A DNA stretch of 64,000 nt. Source: Acanthosepion esculentum. Its lineage: Eukaryota; Mollusca; Cephalopoda; Sepiida; Sepiidae. The notes below the pieces were generated by a model. The model had not been told where the DNA came from. It worked only from the letters and a program-made list of their open reading frames with translations, and did not search any database. Location of the stretch: the NCBI GenBank assembly GCA_964036315.1, contig OZ038496.1:21586685-21650684 (forward strand), written 5' to 3'. This document shows, in pieces, positions 1-11,235 of this stretch; the first letter of the stretch is position 1, and every line of letters begins with the position of its first letter. The position numbers and the translations under genes were made by a program.

Positions 1-305
1 CACGAGGCCTAGGGACAAGTGAAAGCAGCTCCTCGGAGCAATTACCGTAAAAGTACTTGTAAAAAAGGCAGAGCGAGGCAACATCGCGTCTGTGAGAGAG
101 CGACTGCAGACGAGATGACAGATCAGGGCCAATCACATTGCATATCTGTCTCTGGATCTTATCAAGAACCCTGAGGCAAACAGCAGGGGCCCCAGACCAT
201 ATATGGCAGCAATACTCCATGCAAGGGCGAATGGTCGATTTATAGACTTGGAGGATCGATTCTGGGGAGAAAAATTTCCTGGCTCGGCACAGGGAACCAA
301 GTGGA
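1..305 (-). mobile_element. LINE reverse transcriptase C-terminal fragment (jockey/CR1-like)
   Basis: The complement translates without a stop from about 305 down to the window edge. It gives the thumb and C-terminal part of a non-LTR retrotransposon reverse transcriptase, including GSLCRARKFFSPESIL, STIRPCMEYCCHIWSG and RRDVASLCLFYKYF. The same protein region occurs on the + strand at about 16120-16830, so the two are copies of one family. The catalytic palm is absent and the element continues off the left edge. The frame is lost near 305, where a shift or 5' truncation occurs. The family assignment is by remembered motif pattern, not by search. Confidence 0.75.
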
Positions 306-851
306 AATGAAATGCAGACAGAGCAGCCAGCTGCTACTGATAATGGTACCTATCCCTTGTCGGTCAAAGAGACAACATTTATTGTGCTCTGTTGAATGAT
401 AGCACATTGCTGCCCTGCCAGAACAGAGCTGGTGCAAACTCCGGAACATGTGGTGATAAAGAAAGAAAGTGTCTACCAGCTTCCCCATGATAGTCAGGAC
501 AGTGAGCTGAGCAGGATTAGCTATGCAAATGATTCCTTTACTAGCTAATCGATAAAGTTTTAGGCTCCATGAAAGCAGGCACATTTTCTGAAGAGGCAGT
601 TTGCCATGTTGACTGTATAACTGGATCACAGTATGTTACCAAGGAGTTCTGGTTGTGTTACCCAGTGTTGTTTGAAAGTCATTCATTCTTGTTTATGTTT
701 TTGGTGTCTCGGCTACATTCATGCCGCATGTGTGGTGTTCCCATCTGGAAGTCTTGTTCGTGCCCTGACAGTCGTGATCCAGTGTTTGATCCTAGAGTTG
801 CTGATTCTTTGTTGGCAGATACCCAACCAATTAGAAAATCTACATTTTTTT
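306..851. other. Intergenic stretch, nothing recognised
   Basis: Short open frames occur on both strands, but none resembles a known family or shows exon-like borders. I see no gene here. Confidence 0.5.
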
Positions 852-1235
852 TCTGTCTGAATTTCTAGGATAAGACATTATGATTTACATTAGTTACATT
901 CAGACTAATGAGGATTATAATGTTGGTTGATTTGGTGGCCTTGTAATTGTAAGATTAATCCCTGGGTTGAGTAGTATAGACTCAAACTCAGTGGAAACAG
1001 GGCCAGCAATAATTGAGCAGTACTATAAAGGGAAAAGATGGGATATCCCTGGACATGAACAGCAGAATGAGAACAATCTAACTCCATAGATTAAATAAAG
1101 CATTCAGTTTGAAATTTCTTAAAGTTACCCAGTTCAACAGACACCTGAAAAAGCCAGAGATCATAGCAGCCAAAATACTGAGATAACAACAACAAAGATG
1201 AGGACATTAGTTCAAATGTAGATAATGTAAATAAT
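852..1235 (+). mobile_element. TIR element with tRNA-like interior (family T, copy 1)
   Basis: The left end (tgatttacattagttacatt, from 881) and the right end (gtagataatgtaaataatc, to 1235) are imperfect inverted repeats of each other. The interior shares blocks with copies at 27686, 35836, 42316, 45641 and 59226: a box-A-like stretch near 933 (tggtggccttgtaattg), a block like ggacatgaacag, and a core like cacctgaaaaagcc near the right end. Three copies also share a left flank resembling ctgtctgaatttct. No coding capacity is seen. It is a non-autonomous repeat. Confidence 0.6.
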
Positions 1236-1700
1236 CTTTTCTTTTCTATTGCACCTTTTTCTCAAAGGGTGACCTTAAAGGATTGTCTAGCATGAAATAA
1301 AATCCTTTGTCTGCAGTAATATACTGCTCTCATTTCCATACCTGTTACAATCTGTGTCCTTCCTGTAAAATTTTCAAACTTATCAATGATGTATATCTAC
1401 TTCTCCTCTGAACTGATGCCTATTTCTTAGACCAGGAACTCAACTCTACACTTCCAGGGAAGTATTACCAGCCTTTACTATCTTTAATCGATATCTATAT
1501 CCCGTTGTACAGTTAGGTATTAATTATGGTGATCATGTCTCTTATTTCATAATTAACTTAGTTAACAATGATAGCAATTTTGATCTATGGACCCCTGAAA
1601 AAAAATATCCTAACAAAAGTTTTCATTCTGACAACTTGTAACACATTGGAAATTAAAAAACAACACAGGCCAATCACCGAAATCATTATCTCAAAACATG
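1236..1700. other. Intergenic stretch, nothing recognised
   Basis: AT-rich sequence without long open frames or recognisable repeats. Confidence 0.5.
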
Positions 1701-1704
1701 ATAC

Positions 1705-1891
1705 TGTATATACTTGTGTATAAGCCTAATTTTTACCCCAAAAAATTTTTACCTGTGTATAGTCAACCAGTTACCAAAAATGCATGATTTTTAATTTCTT
1801 CAAAGAAATCTCCTGTGTATAGTGTGACCCCTCATTTTTTGCATAAAAAAAAACTGATTATAAAAACTCGCACTATACTCAAGTATATACA
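1705..1891. mobile_element. Small MITE-like element with TIRs
   Basis: The left end, tgtatatacttgtgtata, and the right end, tatactcaagtatataca, are inverted repeats with one mismatch over about 18 bp. The 187-bp interior is non-coding and repeats the phrase cctgtgtatag twice. The structure is typical of a non-autonomous DNA transposon. The superfamily cannot be told. Confidence 0.6.
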
Positions 1892-2161
1892 ATATTCAAA
1901 ATTTGTTTGACATGAAGACAAAAAATAAAATTGTTTTCAACCAATGAAAAACTTTAAAAAGAAATTAAATAAACACATCTATGTGAGCCACTTTTATGAA
2001 AACAATCCTAAAAGAAGGGCAATTAACAGCATGATAAGCATAGAATTTGCCAGATCATCCAGCTGATATACCATTTTGTCCAAGCTTAGGTGTTTCCCAT
2101 TATCATAGTAAGAAGAAACCTAACATCAAAGGAAAGCAAATTATTTATATAATATTATCCC

Positions 2162-2221
2162 CTTTTCTTGACAGTTATGTAAACAGGCGTTCATATATGT
2201 TTACATTACTGTCAAGAAAAG
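2162..2221. repeat. Near-perfect 24-bp inverted repeat (hairpin)
   Basis: The arm at 2162-2185 and the arm at 2198-2221 are inverted copies matching at 23 of 24 positions, separated by a 12-nt loop. There is no T-run or gene context that would make this a terminator. It lies immediately left of a tandem duplication. Confidence 0.8.
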
Positions 2222-2227
2222 TAGGTA

Positions 2228-2510
2228 ATGCTAATGGTAATATTAGCTGTTTCCTTATGAGGAAACAGCATTTATTGACAGAGCCGTCAGTGCTACTCAT
2301 GTTCTGCTTTTTTCTCTCCCTGGCCATCAGGCTGGGATCAAAGTATAGTATGTGTTCTCCTCATCTCTAGTGGTAATATTAGCTGTGTCCTTATAAATAA
2401 ACATTCAACATTTATTAACAGAGCAGTCAGTGCTTCTGCTTTTTTTACTCCCTGGCCATCAGGCTGGGATCAGGCTGTTTTCCTTAACTCTAATGGTAAT
2501 ATTGGCCAGT
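2228..2510. repeat. Tandem duplication, about 120-140 bp units
   Basis: Three starts of a unit are visible at about 2232, 2368 and 2491, each beginning with a form of taatggtaatatt. The first two units also share cagtcagtgct-like text and the exact phrase ccctggccatcaggctggga. The third unit is truncated. No coding meaning is seen. Confidence 0.75.
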
Positions 2511-2649
2511 AATAGTTCAATTTATTGTAACTAAATGCTTTTGGCATCAACTTATCAAATTAATTCCCATTCCAACTGGCTATCAGATACAGTCTCACCT
2601 ACTTGAAAATCCAGGGTGAGGATACAGTGTAACATTGTTAATATTATCA

Positions 2650-3200
2650 AACTAATTAATTATTGGCTTTGTGTTTTCCATTGGTTTATATTTAATATGT
2701 TCCTTAGATTTAAGCATATTTTTTCTAGTATATTTTTACTCATTTTCCCAATACTGCTCTTTGTGGGGCTTAATAATCTGCATGTGGGTTTGGTTGTGAA
2801 GTTGTCCTTATAGTCTTTTAATTTTGGTTCTACTTTTGCTAGTTGTTTTATTCTATTGTCTAGTTTTAGTTTGGTGGCTATGTCTTTAGCTTCTTTATTT
2901 GTATCACTTTCATTATTTATTGTTTTGTAAAATTTGGTAACTTCTTTGTCAATTTGTTTATAGTAATTGTTGGTTTCCATTTCATAGATTTTCCTGAACT
3001 TGTCTGCTTTTATAAATAGTTTTTTGAGTTGTTTATCATTTTTAAATCTTTTTCAACTTTAAAAAAAAAAAATTATTGTTGATTTTTCTTACTTCCAAGT
3101 TATTTATTATGTTTATTAAGTCATTTTCAAATGCAATAATGTTGTTTTGTTGGGGTGGGCATTTCATTGATGTGAATCCAAAGTTGTTTATATTGTTATT
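2650..3200 (-). mobile_element. Penelope-like element reverse transcriptase fragment (degenerate)
   Basis: The complement encodes a 106-residue open stretch (2660-2980) preceded, with a frame shift near 3050, by MKCPPQQNNIIAFENDL. Recognisable pieces are TNKEAKDIATKLKLDNRIKQL, seen as two shorter motifs, and CRLLSPTKSSIGKMSKNILE. These match the N-terminal and finger region that I know from animal reverse transcriptases linked to GIY-YIG endonucleases (Penelope-like type). The palm with the catalytic aspartates is missing. A GIY-YIG-side fragment of the same class lies at about 30990-31200. The assignment is from recalled family motifs. Confidence 0.55.
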
Positions 3201-3444
3201 ATCATTGTTGTTGCCATTGTTATTATTGTTACTGACTTTGTTGAAGAAATAGAGTACTTTCCATCTTAGGCATTTAATAAAGTGTTCTAATAATGTTTTA
3301 CTGAGATTTAATCATGGATATAGTTAATAAATAGAATAATAGAACATAAGTAAAATATAAATGGATAAAAATAGAATTATTTATCAACAACTTGATTATT
3401 TCAATATATTCATTTCCATTCACAATATCTTCATTTTTAGAAAA

Positions 3445-3446
<2 letters not shown>

Positions 3447-3491
<45 letters not shown>
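3447..3491. repeat. (AT)n microsatellite
   Basis: Uninterrupted AT dinucleotide tract of about 45 bp. Confidence 0.95.
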
Positions 3492-3494
<3 letters not shown>

Positions 3495-3924
3495 GATTTC
3501 ATTTCAATATTTACTTAACTTCATTTCACAAATGTGGGGATTAAATTCAATATGGCTTCCCAGTCAAATTTGCTAACCACTGAATTATACCAAAGAAATT
3601 GAATATTCTCCCTTTATGTGTATGTGTGTGCATACACACACACATAAACTTATATGTATATGCTTATACATCTACTCAAGGAAGTGAGCCATATGTAAGA
3701 ATAGCAAGGTAAATAAATGAAATACTGACAGAACAGTGAAATGTATGCTGGTCTCCCATTACATTTATCAAGATTAGAACTCTATTTCTTCATGACATCA
3801 TGCGTTCCATAACCCATTAGAGTCATAGGAGCATCATATGTACTGCAGTCATAGCAGCAATGGCATGTCTAGGGTAAGATAACCTGTCGGAGCCCATCCC
3901 TCTTCACACTGATTTTGAATTCAT

Positions 3925-4070
3925 ATCCTATAAGACACTGATTCTTACCTTCTGGCAACATAGAGCCTAGTCTCTCCTGTTATTTTAACCCATAGATAGC
4001 TGGAGAGAAATTCATACCTTTTACAAGGGTATTTGTGTGAAAGTGAATGCAAGGAACTCTGTCAGATTTA
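3925..4070 (-). mobile_element. Divergent tRNA-derived SINE fragment
   Basis: The complement resembles the SINE at 13176-13480. It shares the region around a box-A/B head and the body phrase corresponding to agctatnngtaaatagcagga. It is clearly older than the copies at 13176 and 32233. Confidence 0.55.
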
Positions 4071-4555
4071 GAACTTGGCTCACTGATTTCTCTTTGTATG
4101 TCACTAACTGGATATTTCTGATTGTCTTCAGAAGAATATCTCCTGGATATGATAACTACTGGCTTAAAGTCTGTAGTTAAATTATTGAAAAAGAAGTGAT
4201 ATTGTATATCTATAGTAGCCAGGTCACAGATAATTAACATCAGTTTGGGCCCCCAAAAGGGAGTTTAACACTGGATTACTGGCTGAGGACATCATAACCC
4301 ATTATGGCATCATAACATAGGTACTGCATAACCAGGAGTTTAATATCGTCAAAAGTACTATTTTATTAGTAGTTTGATCAAACCATAACCCCCAATTTGT
4401 GAAGATAGTAAAGTGTTTGACATAGTTATTTTGCTATAACAAACTGATGTCACCTGCGGCATATCAACTTTTATGCAGGACATGATGAATGGGCATGGGA
4501 ATTAATTCCACAAAAATTACATTTACATCAAGCCAATTCAGCAGTATCAGATTGT

Positions 4556-5224
4556 TCAAAAAACTCTGAGAATGGTTCTGGAACTGTATGAAGAAGAGGA
4601 AGCACTCTGAGCAGAAGAAAAATTATGAATCTGCGGGAGTCCCAAAATAAGAGTAGATGGGCTTAGTGTAGTTCTGACAATTTCAGGTTGCATGTAAGAT
4701 GCAGATTGGGCCATGTCTGAGATTGCCTGGTCATAAACTGTTGTCAAATCTAAAGTTTTATTTTCAAGTAGCCTTTCAAGTAGCCAATATCCTGTTAATA
4801 AAGGCATCCCTTATAAATTCATCCCAGGATTGTTCTGTTGTCAATACCTTGAAGTTGTAGTTCCAGCTTAGTATCTTTAGGGCCTGTAGGCTCTGATTTA
4901 AATTTTCACCCAGTTGTTGTTGACTTGCAGCAAGTAGGTGATGAGCAAAAGTTGTTTTTCAAAAATGCCGACAACAGTTTCATTGTCCTTGCCAGAAAAA
5001 ATATTTGTATAAATCTGCACGGAAGAATGGTGAATAAACAGAGTAAGCTTTTCAGTCCCTGGTATTCTCACCAATGAGGAAATCTCTGGAGCTGCAAGAA
5101 AGCTACCGAAGAAAGTTTTCCAGTGGTACCAACGATCACTAGTATCTGAGCCAGATGCATCTTGGTCTAAGCATTTCAGCTTCAGACTTCCATAATTACA
5201 CTGAATAATTACACAGACTTCCAT
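4556..5224 (-). pseudogene. Unassigned coding-like stretch, possibly a decayed exon or retrocopy
   Basis: Two adjacent open stretches on the complement (4898-5224 and 4556-4807) have less biased amino-acid composition than the surrounding noise. They include WYHWKTFFGSFLAAPEISSL and KLTLFIHHSSVQIYTNIF. Between them the frame has several stops. The right end has a short direct repeat (acttccataattacactg near 5188 and 5220). I do not recognise the family. It could be a degraded retrocopy, a repeat-encoded ORF or chance. No splice sites that would make it a gene were convincing. Confidence 0.25.
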
Positions 5225-5229
5225 AATTA

Positions 5230-5985
5230 CACTGGATAAATTGTAAAGAAAAACAGATGAACCTTTAAGTATGCAATTAAGTTTTATTCAGTGCAATTTC
5301 ACCACAGCCCATATGTGAGATTCAACAATTACTTTTATAGTACTGTAGGTCGAGACAAATATGGTTGCCTTCACCGCAAGAGTATTTTTGTTATTAAAGT
5401 AATAGACTAAAATGTTCTCCTAAGTAGTTGGTCATTTTTTATCTTACAATTCGATTTTTTTAACAACCTCATGATAGTTTGGCCACTCACGACACCATGT
5501 TTTATAATAACTCAGGTGGGTTTATAATAGCTTCAGTAATAATGACAAAAAATATTTTATCTGCACTCTCTAAAAAAAGGAAACAACAACAAAACAAAGG
5601 TCACAACCCAATGCCAACACAAAATAACTATAGAAAAATATCCTTTCCTTATTTTGGATAAAACATTGGTTGGTCAGTGTCAAAGTTCAAATAATATATT
5701 TTGTTGCATACAAAATAAAACAGTGTCTGATAGGATATAAATTGATGAATAAATAATATTATTATGATAATTAGGTGCTGCCAAAGATTCACTAAAATAT
5801 GAGCATACATGATAAAAAAATGCCCAAAACTTAATAAAAACAAAGTTTTATTGTCAAAATCTTTATGCTATTGTTAAGAGGAAAGATCAGGGGAGTTTTT
5901 TTTATTTAAAAATATATTTTTTAATCCTTTTAAAAACCATTGAAACTTTGGTTAAAAATCTTGTTTTTCTGGTGTCAACATTGTA
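5230..5985. other. Intergenic stretch, nothing recognised
   Basis: AT-rich sequence with no supported gene or element. Confidence 0.5.
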
Positions 5986-5989
5986 TCAT

Positions 5990-6430
5990 AAATTTGTATA
6001 CAAACCTACCGATTCAGAATTTCTTGCAAAAATCAGATAATTGTCAGATTTTAATTAGATTTTGCAAGAAAATTTGTTTACATAACACCCACTTATTTAA
6101 TTTTAGAAAATTTAGTGAAATTCTTTTTGTAGCACTTAATGTTTCTATTAGTTATAAGGACATGTCCTCAGAAAATTTAAATCATGAAATTTTGGAGGCC
6201 AAACAGGACCCCCAGTTACAGAAAAGATTTTAATCTCTTTTATGTATAAAATATATTATGGACACTATTGTCTTAAGAAAATTTTCTTTTCAATGAATAA
6301 TGAATTTTTACAAGAATTGTCATAATTTTAAAAAAATTTGATTAGAATAATTTATAAACTTTTAAAATTCTGTATTTATTTGTAGCAGTCAAAGGATATT
6401 GTTATTAAATTAAGACTACTTACTAATTAT
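5990..6430 (+). repeat. Unclassified interspersed repeat U3, copy 1
   Basis: Shares blocks with the complement of 40060-40560. One is ttgcaaaaatc followed by taattgtcagatttta; another is the exact string aatgaataatgaattttta. No TIR, poly-A tail or protein similarity is seen. The class is unknown. Confidence 0.5.
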
Positions 6431-8750
6431 AAATAGAAAAACTCACTACAATTCAATGACCCATAATATTTTTAAAAGAATTTTGAATTTATTTTATGTG
6501 TATATAAACATGTCAAGCTTTGTAAACACGGATGTCCAAACACAATATTATCACAAGATAAGAGCAGCAACTATAGTAAAATTAAAATTTATTGGTAATT
6601 TTTTAACATTTAACAAGTATTTTCATAAGTTAGGAAATAGAGAAAAAGTACCTAAAATTAAAACAAATGTTAGAATGCTTAGGATATTTTCTTAAATTTT
6701 TTAAGATTACTGGGTAATTAAAAAAATTACATAAAAAAAGATATTCATGTTATATTCATTAAGTAATTACTATGATTATGTACCTCCTAGAAAAAATTAC
6801 CAAACATAAGCCTATCAAGAAATGTATCAATACCTCATAAAAACGCTTATCTCCCTTGCCTTGATCGATCCACTATCTTTCTCCACATCCTCTCCTTTAC
6901 CACTCCTATCTGCTCTTCCTCCAAACCTTCTGTAACCCCCTGCGTACTAGTGGCTTCCAGCCTTGCTTGGGGTGATATGCTTAAAAAAAAAAATGTTATA
7001 AAATGCTTTTAAACTAAAAGTAATATTTGTTAAAAGATTGTTTTTTCTGGGATTGAATGGAATAAGAAAGAACATCCACTCTCTTATCTCAAATGTTAAA
7101 AAAGGCGCATACAATAACAAACAAGACTCAAAGTCACTATGCAAAATTAGAAAGGTACACACATTTATTATACAGATATATAACAAAGTACAAATTTAAA
7201 AAAAAAAGGCTTGCACAAAAATTTCCTTTCCTGCACCTTATTAACAACAATGCAAGATAACATAACAAAACTATAGAAATAATTTTCAAATCATAAAAGA
7301 AAAAAAAACTTTGAGAAGGTGATATGAAAACTGTTGAAATTAAGAAGAAATTACTCTTAGAAAAAAAGGTGCATCCATCTAATTGATAAATAAAAAAAAC
7401 CTACATGCATTTCTCTTGAGAGTCTCAGGGAGGTTTTAATATTTTTACAATGTTATATTTTCTTTGTTCGGGTCCCACATGGTTCACTGGGTTATGTGTT
7501 TGCTTTACCCATGAGTTTCCGGGAAGTTTTGCCTTATTCTGAAATGTCTTTCATCGGCATAGATTTTAAAAATGCTGAAACCTTCCGGCACTTTTCTGTT
7601 GGTGACTTTCACATGAGGTAGCCTTAAACCTTTCCACAGCCAGCTAGCCAGCCAGCTAGCCAGCCAGCCTTGTTCCATCTCTGAGATGTATCACCCTTTT
7701 GCCCACCATTGTCTAATTCCTGCTGACATTTAACTACATTCTAGTGTTCATCCATTGACTTGTCTTAAATATCTTTGCGGGTGGACCAAACAAGCTTCAA
7801 CTTTAAATTTATGAGAGAATAAATCACTCTTTTCATTGGGCAAAAAATAGGAAGGCAATATATTTTTTCAAAATTTTAAAAATGGTTCCCCAAATGTTCA
7901 CCATAACAGTTACTTTTGACAGTCCTTTTTAGGAAACAAAAGATCATTTTTAATACACCGTCTGACTTGCTTTTAATACACTTCTCCCAAAAGTGTATAA
8001 AACAAAGTAAAAACTATTTAACATTTATTTATTCACAATTTTTAATTATTTTATACTACTAATAAAAATGATTTTATTGTTTCAAATCAGAGTGATTAAT
8101 CTTTAAATCAGTTAATCTTCCTCGATTTTCAAAAAAGTATATTTATGAAAGATTTTTTAAGAGAATTATATTATATTGACAGATTTGTCAATATGGACAA
8201 TTTTAGCATTTTTACTGATAATAAAAACAAACTCATTCTAATCAATTTAAAGTCAGTTTGAAATACAACAAAGTATTTTGCTTATTAAAAATATTAAATT
8301 TAATCTATTAGCTTGAAATTAATACTAAAAGATTTTTCACTTTTAAAAATTCCTTTTTTTACATCTTAGCTTTTCTTTGAAGGTACCTACTTTTAGGTTA
8401 CTTTGACTATTCTTCTAATATAAAAGGGCCTATGTTCAAGTCATAATCATAACTAATTTAATTAGCTTTTTCCTACATAATTAAAAGCAAGGTTTATAAT
8501 GCAGTCAGTAAAACATTTTTTCAGAATTGTAAAGGTATATTAATTTTATTGACAAGAAAATATTCATCTCACTCTACATTAACTCTTACATTTTTCCAGA
8601 TATCATCTTTTCATCGTCTTCAAATAAAAACTCACCAACTACACTTAAAGCCAGCCCTTCGAATATGTAATGTTAATTTGAAAATAAAATTGAAAGGAAG
8701 AAATAATGTGCAAAAATGGAAGTAGAAACAGAGGACAGAAGAAAAATAAA
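6431..8750. other. Upstream AT-rich stretch, no gene seen
   Basis: Holds homopolymer runs and a short (cagccagctag) repeat at about 7638-7668. No open frame here resembles a gene, and no divergent partner gene for LTN1 was found. Confidence 0.5.
7638..7669. repeat. Short tandem repeat (ccagctag/ccagc)
   Basis: The sequence cagccagctagccagccagc and its continuation is a short tandem array of an approximately 12-bp unit. Confidence 0.8.
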
Positions 8751-8830
8751 TCATATGACGTCACTTCCCAAATGTAATTTTCATATGACGTCACTTCCTG
8801 ATGTGGTGGTCGCCGCCATAATCCACGTGA
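8751..8830 (+). promoter_or_regulatory. LTN1: Probable LTN1 promoter: duplicated CRE/ETS module, YY1-like motif, E-box
   Basis: An exact 18-bp direct repeat, tcatatgacgtcacttcc, occurs at 8751-8768 and 8781-8798. Each copy contains the palindromic CRE/ATF consensus TGACGTCA (8756-8763 and 8786-8793), followed by an ETS-like CACTTCC. A YY1-like GCCGCCAT is at 8812-8819 and a CACGTG E-box at 8824-8829. The cluster lies 85-160 bp upstream of the start codon of exon 1. Such clusters are common in TATA-less housekeeping promoters. Binding itself is inferred. Confidence 0.65.
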
Positions 8831-8912
8831 ATTATTTCTATTAGTGGCTGATCTGTCTTCTGTGCATTTCCCTATAAACAGCTGCTGCCGTCCCGAAAAA
8901 AAAAAAGCAAAT

Positions 8913-8966
8913 ATGTCCACACACTCATCTAAGAAACAGTCGCAAAGGACCAAAGGCAACGTTCGT
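8913..8966 (+). CDS. LTN1: LTN1 exon 1 (residues 1-18)
   Basis: Encodes MSTHSSKKQSQRTKGNVR, matching the basic listerin N-terminus, which in human reads KNKQRTKGNLR at this place. The donor is gttagt, directly after a complete codon. The frame is open upstream to about 8844 but has no ATG there, so 8913 is the likely start. An A-run sits just before the start codon. Being only 54 nt and followed by a 5.6-kb intron, this exon would be easy to miss. Confidence 0.88.
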
Positions 8967-11199
8967 GTTAGTGTCATTTCTTTAAAGAATCTTTTTTTTG
9001 TTGTTGTTTTCTTCTTCGTTTGTTGATAATTGCCTGTTTAAATTTTTTCTTATTCTATCACTTCCTGTTTCTTCTTTTCCCTTCAGTGTACATGAAATTA
9101 TAACCACGTTGTGCTCTTGTTATTTATTTTATGTTAATGTATGAAGAGGAAAGACCGTCTGCTTGTTTATTGGTATTGGAGATCCACAATAGTAACAATA
9201 TTGATTGGCGATCTAAGTTTTTGCAGATTGTTTGGTAAAGTTTGTAAATACAATTCATTAAACATTCTGGAAGTGTTAAGTAACGTTTTACTAAAATCTA
9301 AAAATGTATTTATGATTTTACCTTCTTATCGGATCTTCAATATTTACATTATTTATGCAGAATCTAAGATTGAAGAAAGAAAGAACTGTTTATCTTCCAC
9401 TGTGTCTTGGTTTTCCACACATTGTGAAAATAAAAGATTACGAGATAAACGTCATTTATGTTTAGTAATTCCTGTTGCAAAGGTTTTTATTTTCCGGACC
9501 AGCTGTTTAAGTGACATTTTTATGAAATCGGTCTTTAAGAGAAAATAATCAAAATAAATTAGCTGTTTGTACATATAATGTGGATTGTAGACGTGCTTTT
9601 TTTTTTATAAGTGTTGACAATGACACCATTTCGACACCTGATGATAATGTGTGCTCTATGTGCTTGTATTTTTTTTTTAGTGCTAAAGATAAAAAAAATT
9701 GTTAATAATATAATCACGTTTAGTTAGTACCTCTTTTGGTGAATAAAATATATTGATCATAAAAATGGGATGAGTTGAATGTCTTAAAAATCCCAATTTT
9801 AAGAAAGAGAGAAAACGACATATTATCTTAAAAAATAATAAATGTGTCTTGTCAATTTGCAGTTTAGTATTTCTACTCTGGGTTCCGTTAATAAATTTTT
9901 TAAAAGTTTAATGGTTTTGTTAAAAATGTATTGAATTCCACAGTTTTTTTATATCATAATTTGACCTTTTAAAAAAACTGATTACATTTCTAATTTCACG
10001 CCAATTTCATTAGATTGCGTAATAAAAACCAATTATTATAGTTCAGTTCAGCAGTGTATATTTTTATCACATCTTTCAAGCCGATAATTTAAAATAATGT
10101 GTCTACTCTGCTACAGTTTTACTTTTCTCGTACGCGTAAAATATGTAAACAAATACAACCTGGTTGTTGATTTACTGTGCGCGTAAATCTAGTAATTATT
10201 AAATTAACATAATTAGTTTATCTACATTGTGAGGTATAAACAAACAACTTACAAATGCAAAGCAAAGTAAAAAAACTAAAAATTCATTATTCTGTCGTGG
10301 AAAAGATATTTCCACGATAAATAAATTATAGCTGAAAAAATTCTTCACTTTAAAGTTTAATGTCATGTTTTTAAAGGTTTTTTAAAATTAAAATTATTTT
10401 TAGTATTTTATTTTTATGGAAAATAATTTTTAATGTCGATGTGTATCATACTGTGAGTATGTGTGTGCAGAAAACAGCAACGGTTAGATTAGGGTTTCAA
10501 AGGGTCTTCTCATTTATTCAGAATAAATTTTATTCTGAATTTAAGAGTTATTGAATAATGATTACCATTCGTCCGGTACGGAAGAGTAGTCAAAGACGGT
10601 AATTCAGAAGCATTTCCTGGTTTTTTAACATTTGCAAAAAAAAAAAAAAAAAAAAAAGTTCAAAAAAATGATATGGTTCACACTGGAAAATTGCATTGCA
10701 AACTTAACATTTTTTAATTCTTTAATTAAAAAAAAAAAACTGTTACCAAGAGCAACAAGATAAATTTCAAAATTAGAAGTATTTTTTTCTTTTTCTTTTT
10801 TTTTTAATATTTTAATTTTCCTGTCCTATATAAAATTAACTGATGCAAGCATAAAGATATTTTTTTTTTTTTAAATTTTATTGAATTATTTTTGCTAAGT
10901 CCTAGGACGAAATTTCCTATATGTTGTTTTGTTCACACTTTGATATTGCATCATATATATAAATTTTTTTTTTTTTTCTACTGAAACAATTCTTCAGGGA
11001 TTTTTCTTTAAAAAGATTTCGCGACACCCCCTTCAAATTAAAAAGTACATACAAGATATCGTAGAGTTGTAGGTGCAACAGACACAGTTTTCTAATAAAA
11101 TAACAAACAATTGAATTCATTTCTTAATGAATAAGAACTGAAAATTTCGTTTGAATTTGAATAATTCTTTGAGTTTTTGCCAAATCTTTTAAAACGGGT

Positions 11200-11235
<36 letters not shown>

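Noticed and set aside
8844..8912. N-terminal extension of LTN1 exon 1
   Set aside because: The frame is open upstream, but the first ATG is at 8913, and the extension would precede the conserved short basic N-terminus of the family.
9141..9548. 135-codon open frame in LTN1 intron 1, the longest intronic frame without repeat similarity
   Set aside because: Composition follows the AT-rich background, no motif or splice context is seen, and it could be chance in 64 kb of six frames. Not listed as a gene.
10295..10320. Short hairpin tcgtggaaa...tttccacga
   Set aside because: Nine-base arms are expected by chance in a window this size, and there is no context that gives it a role.
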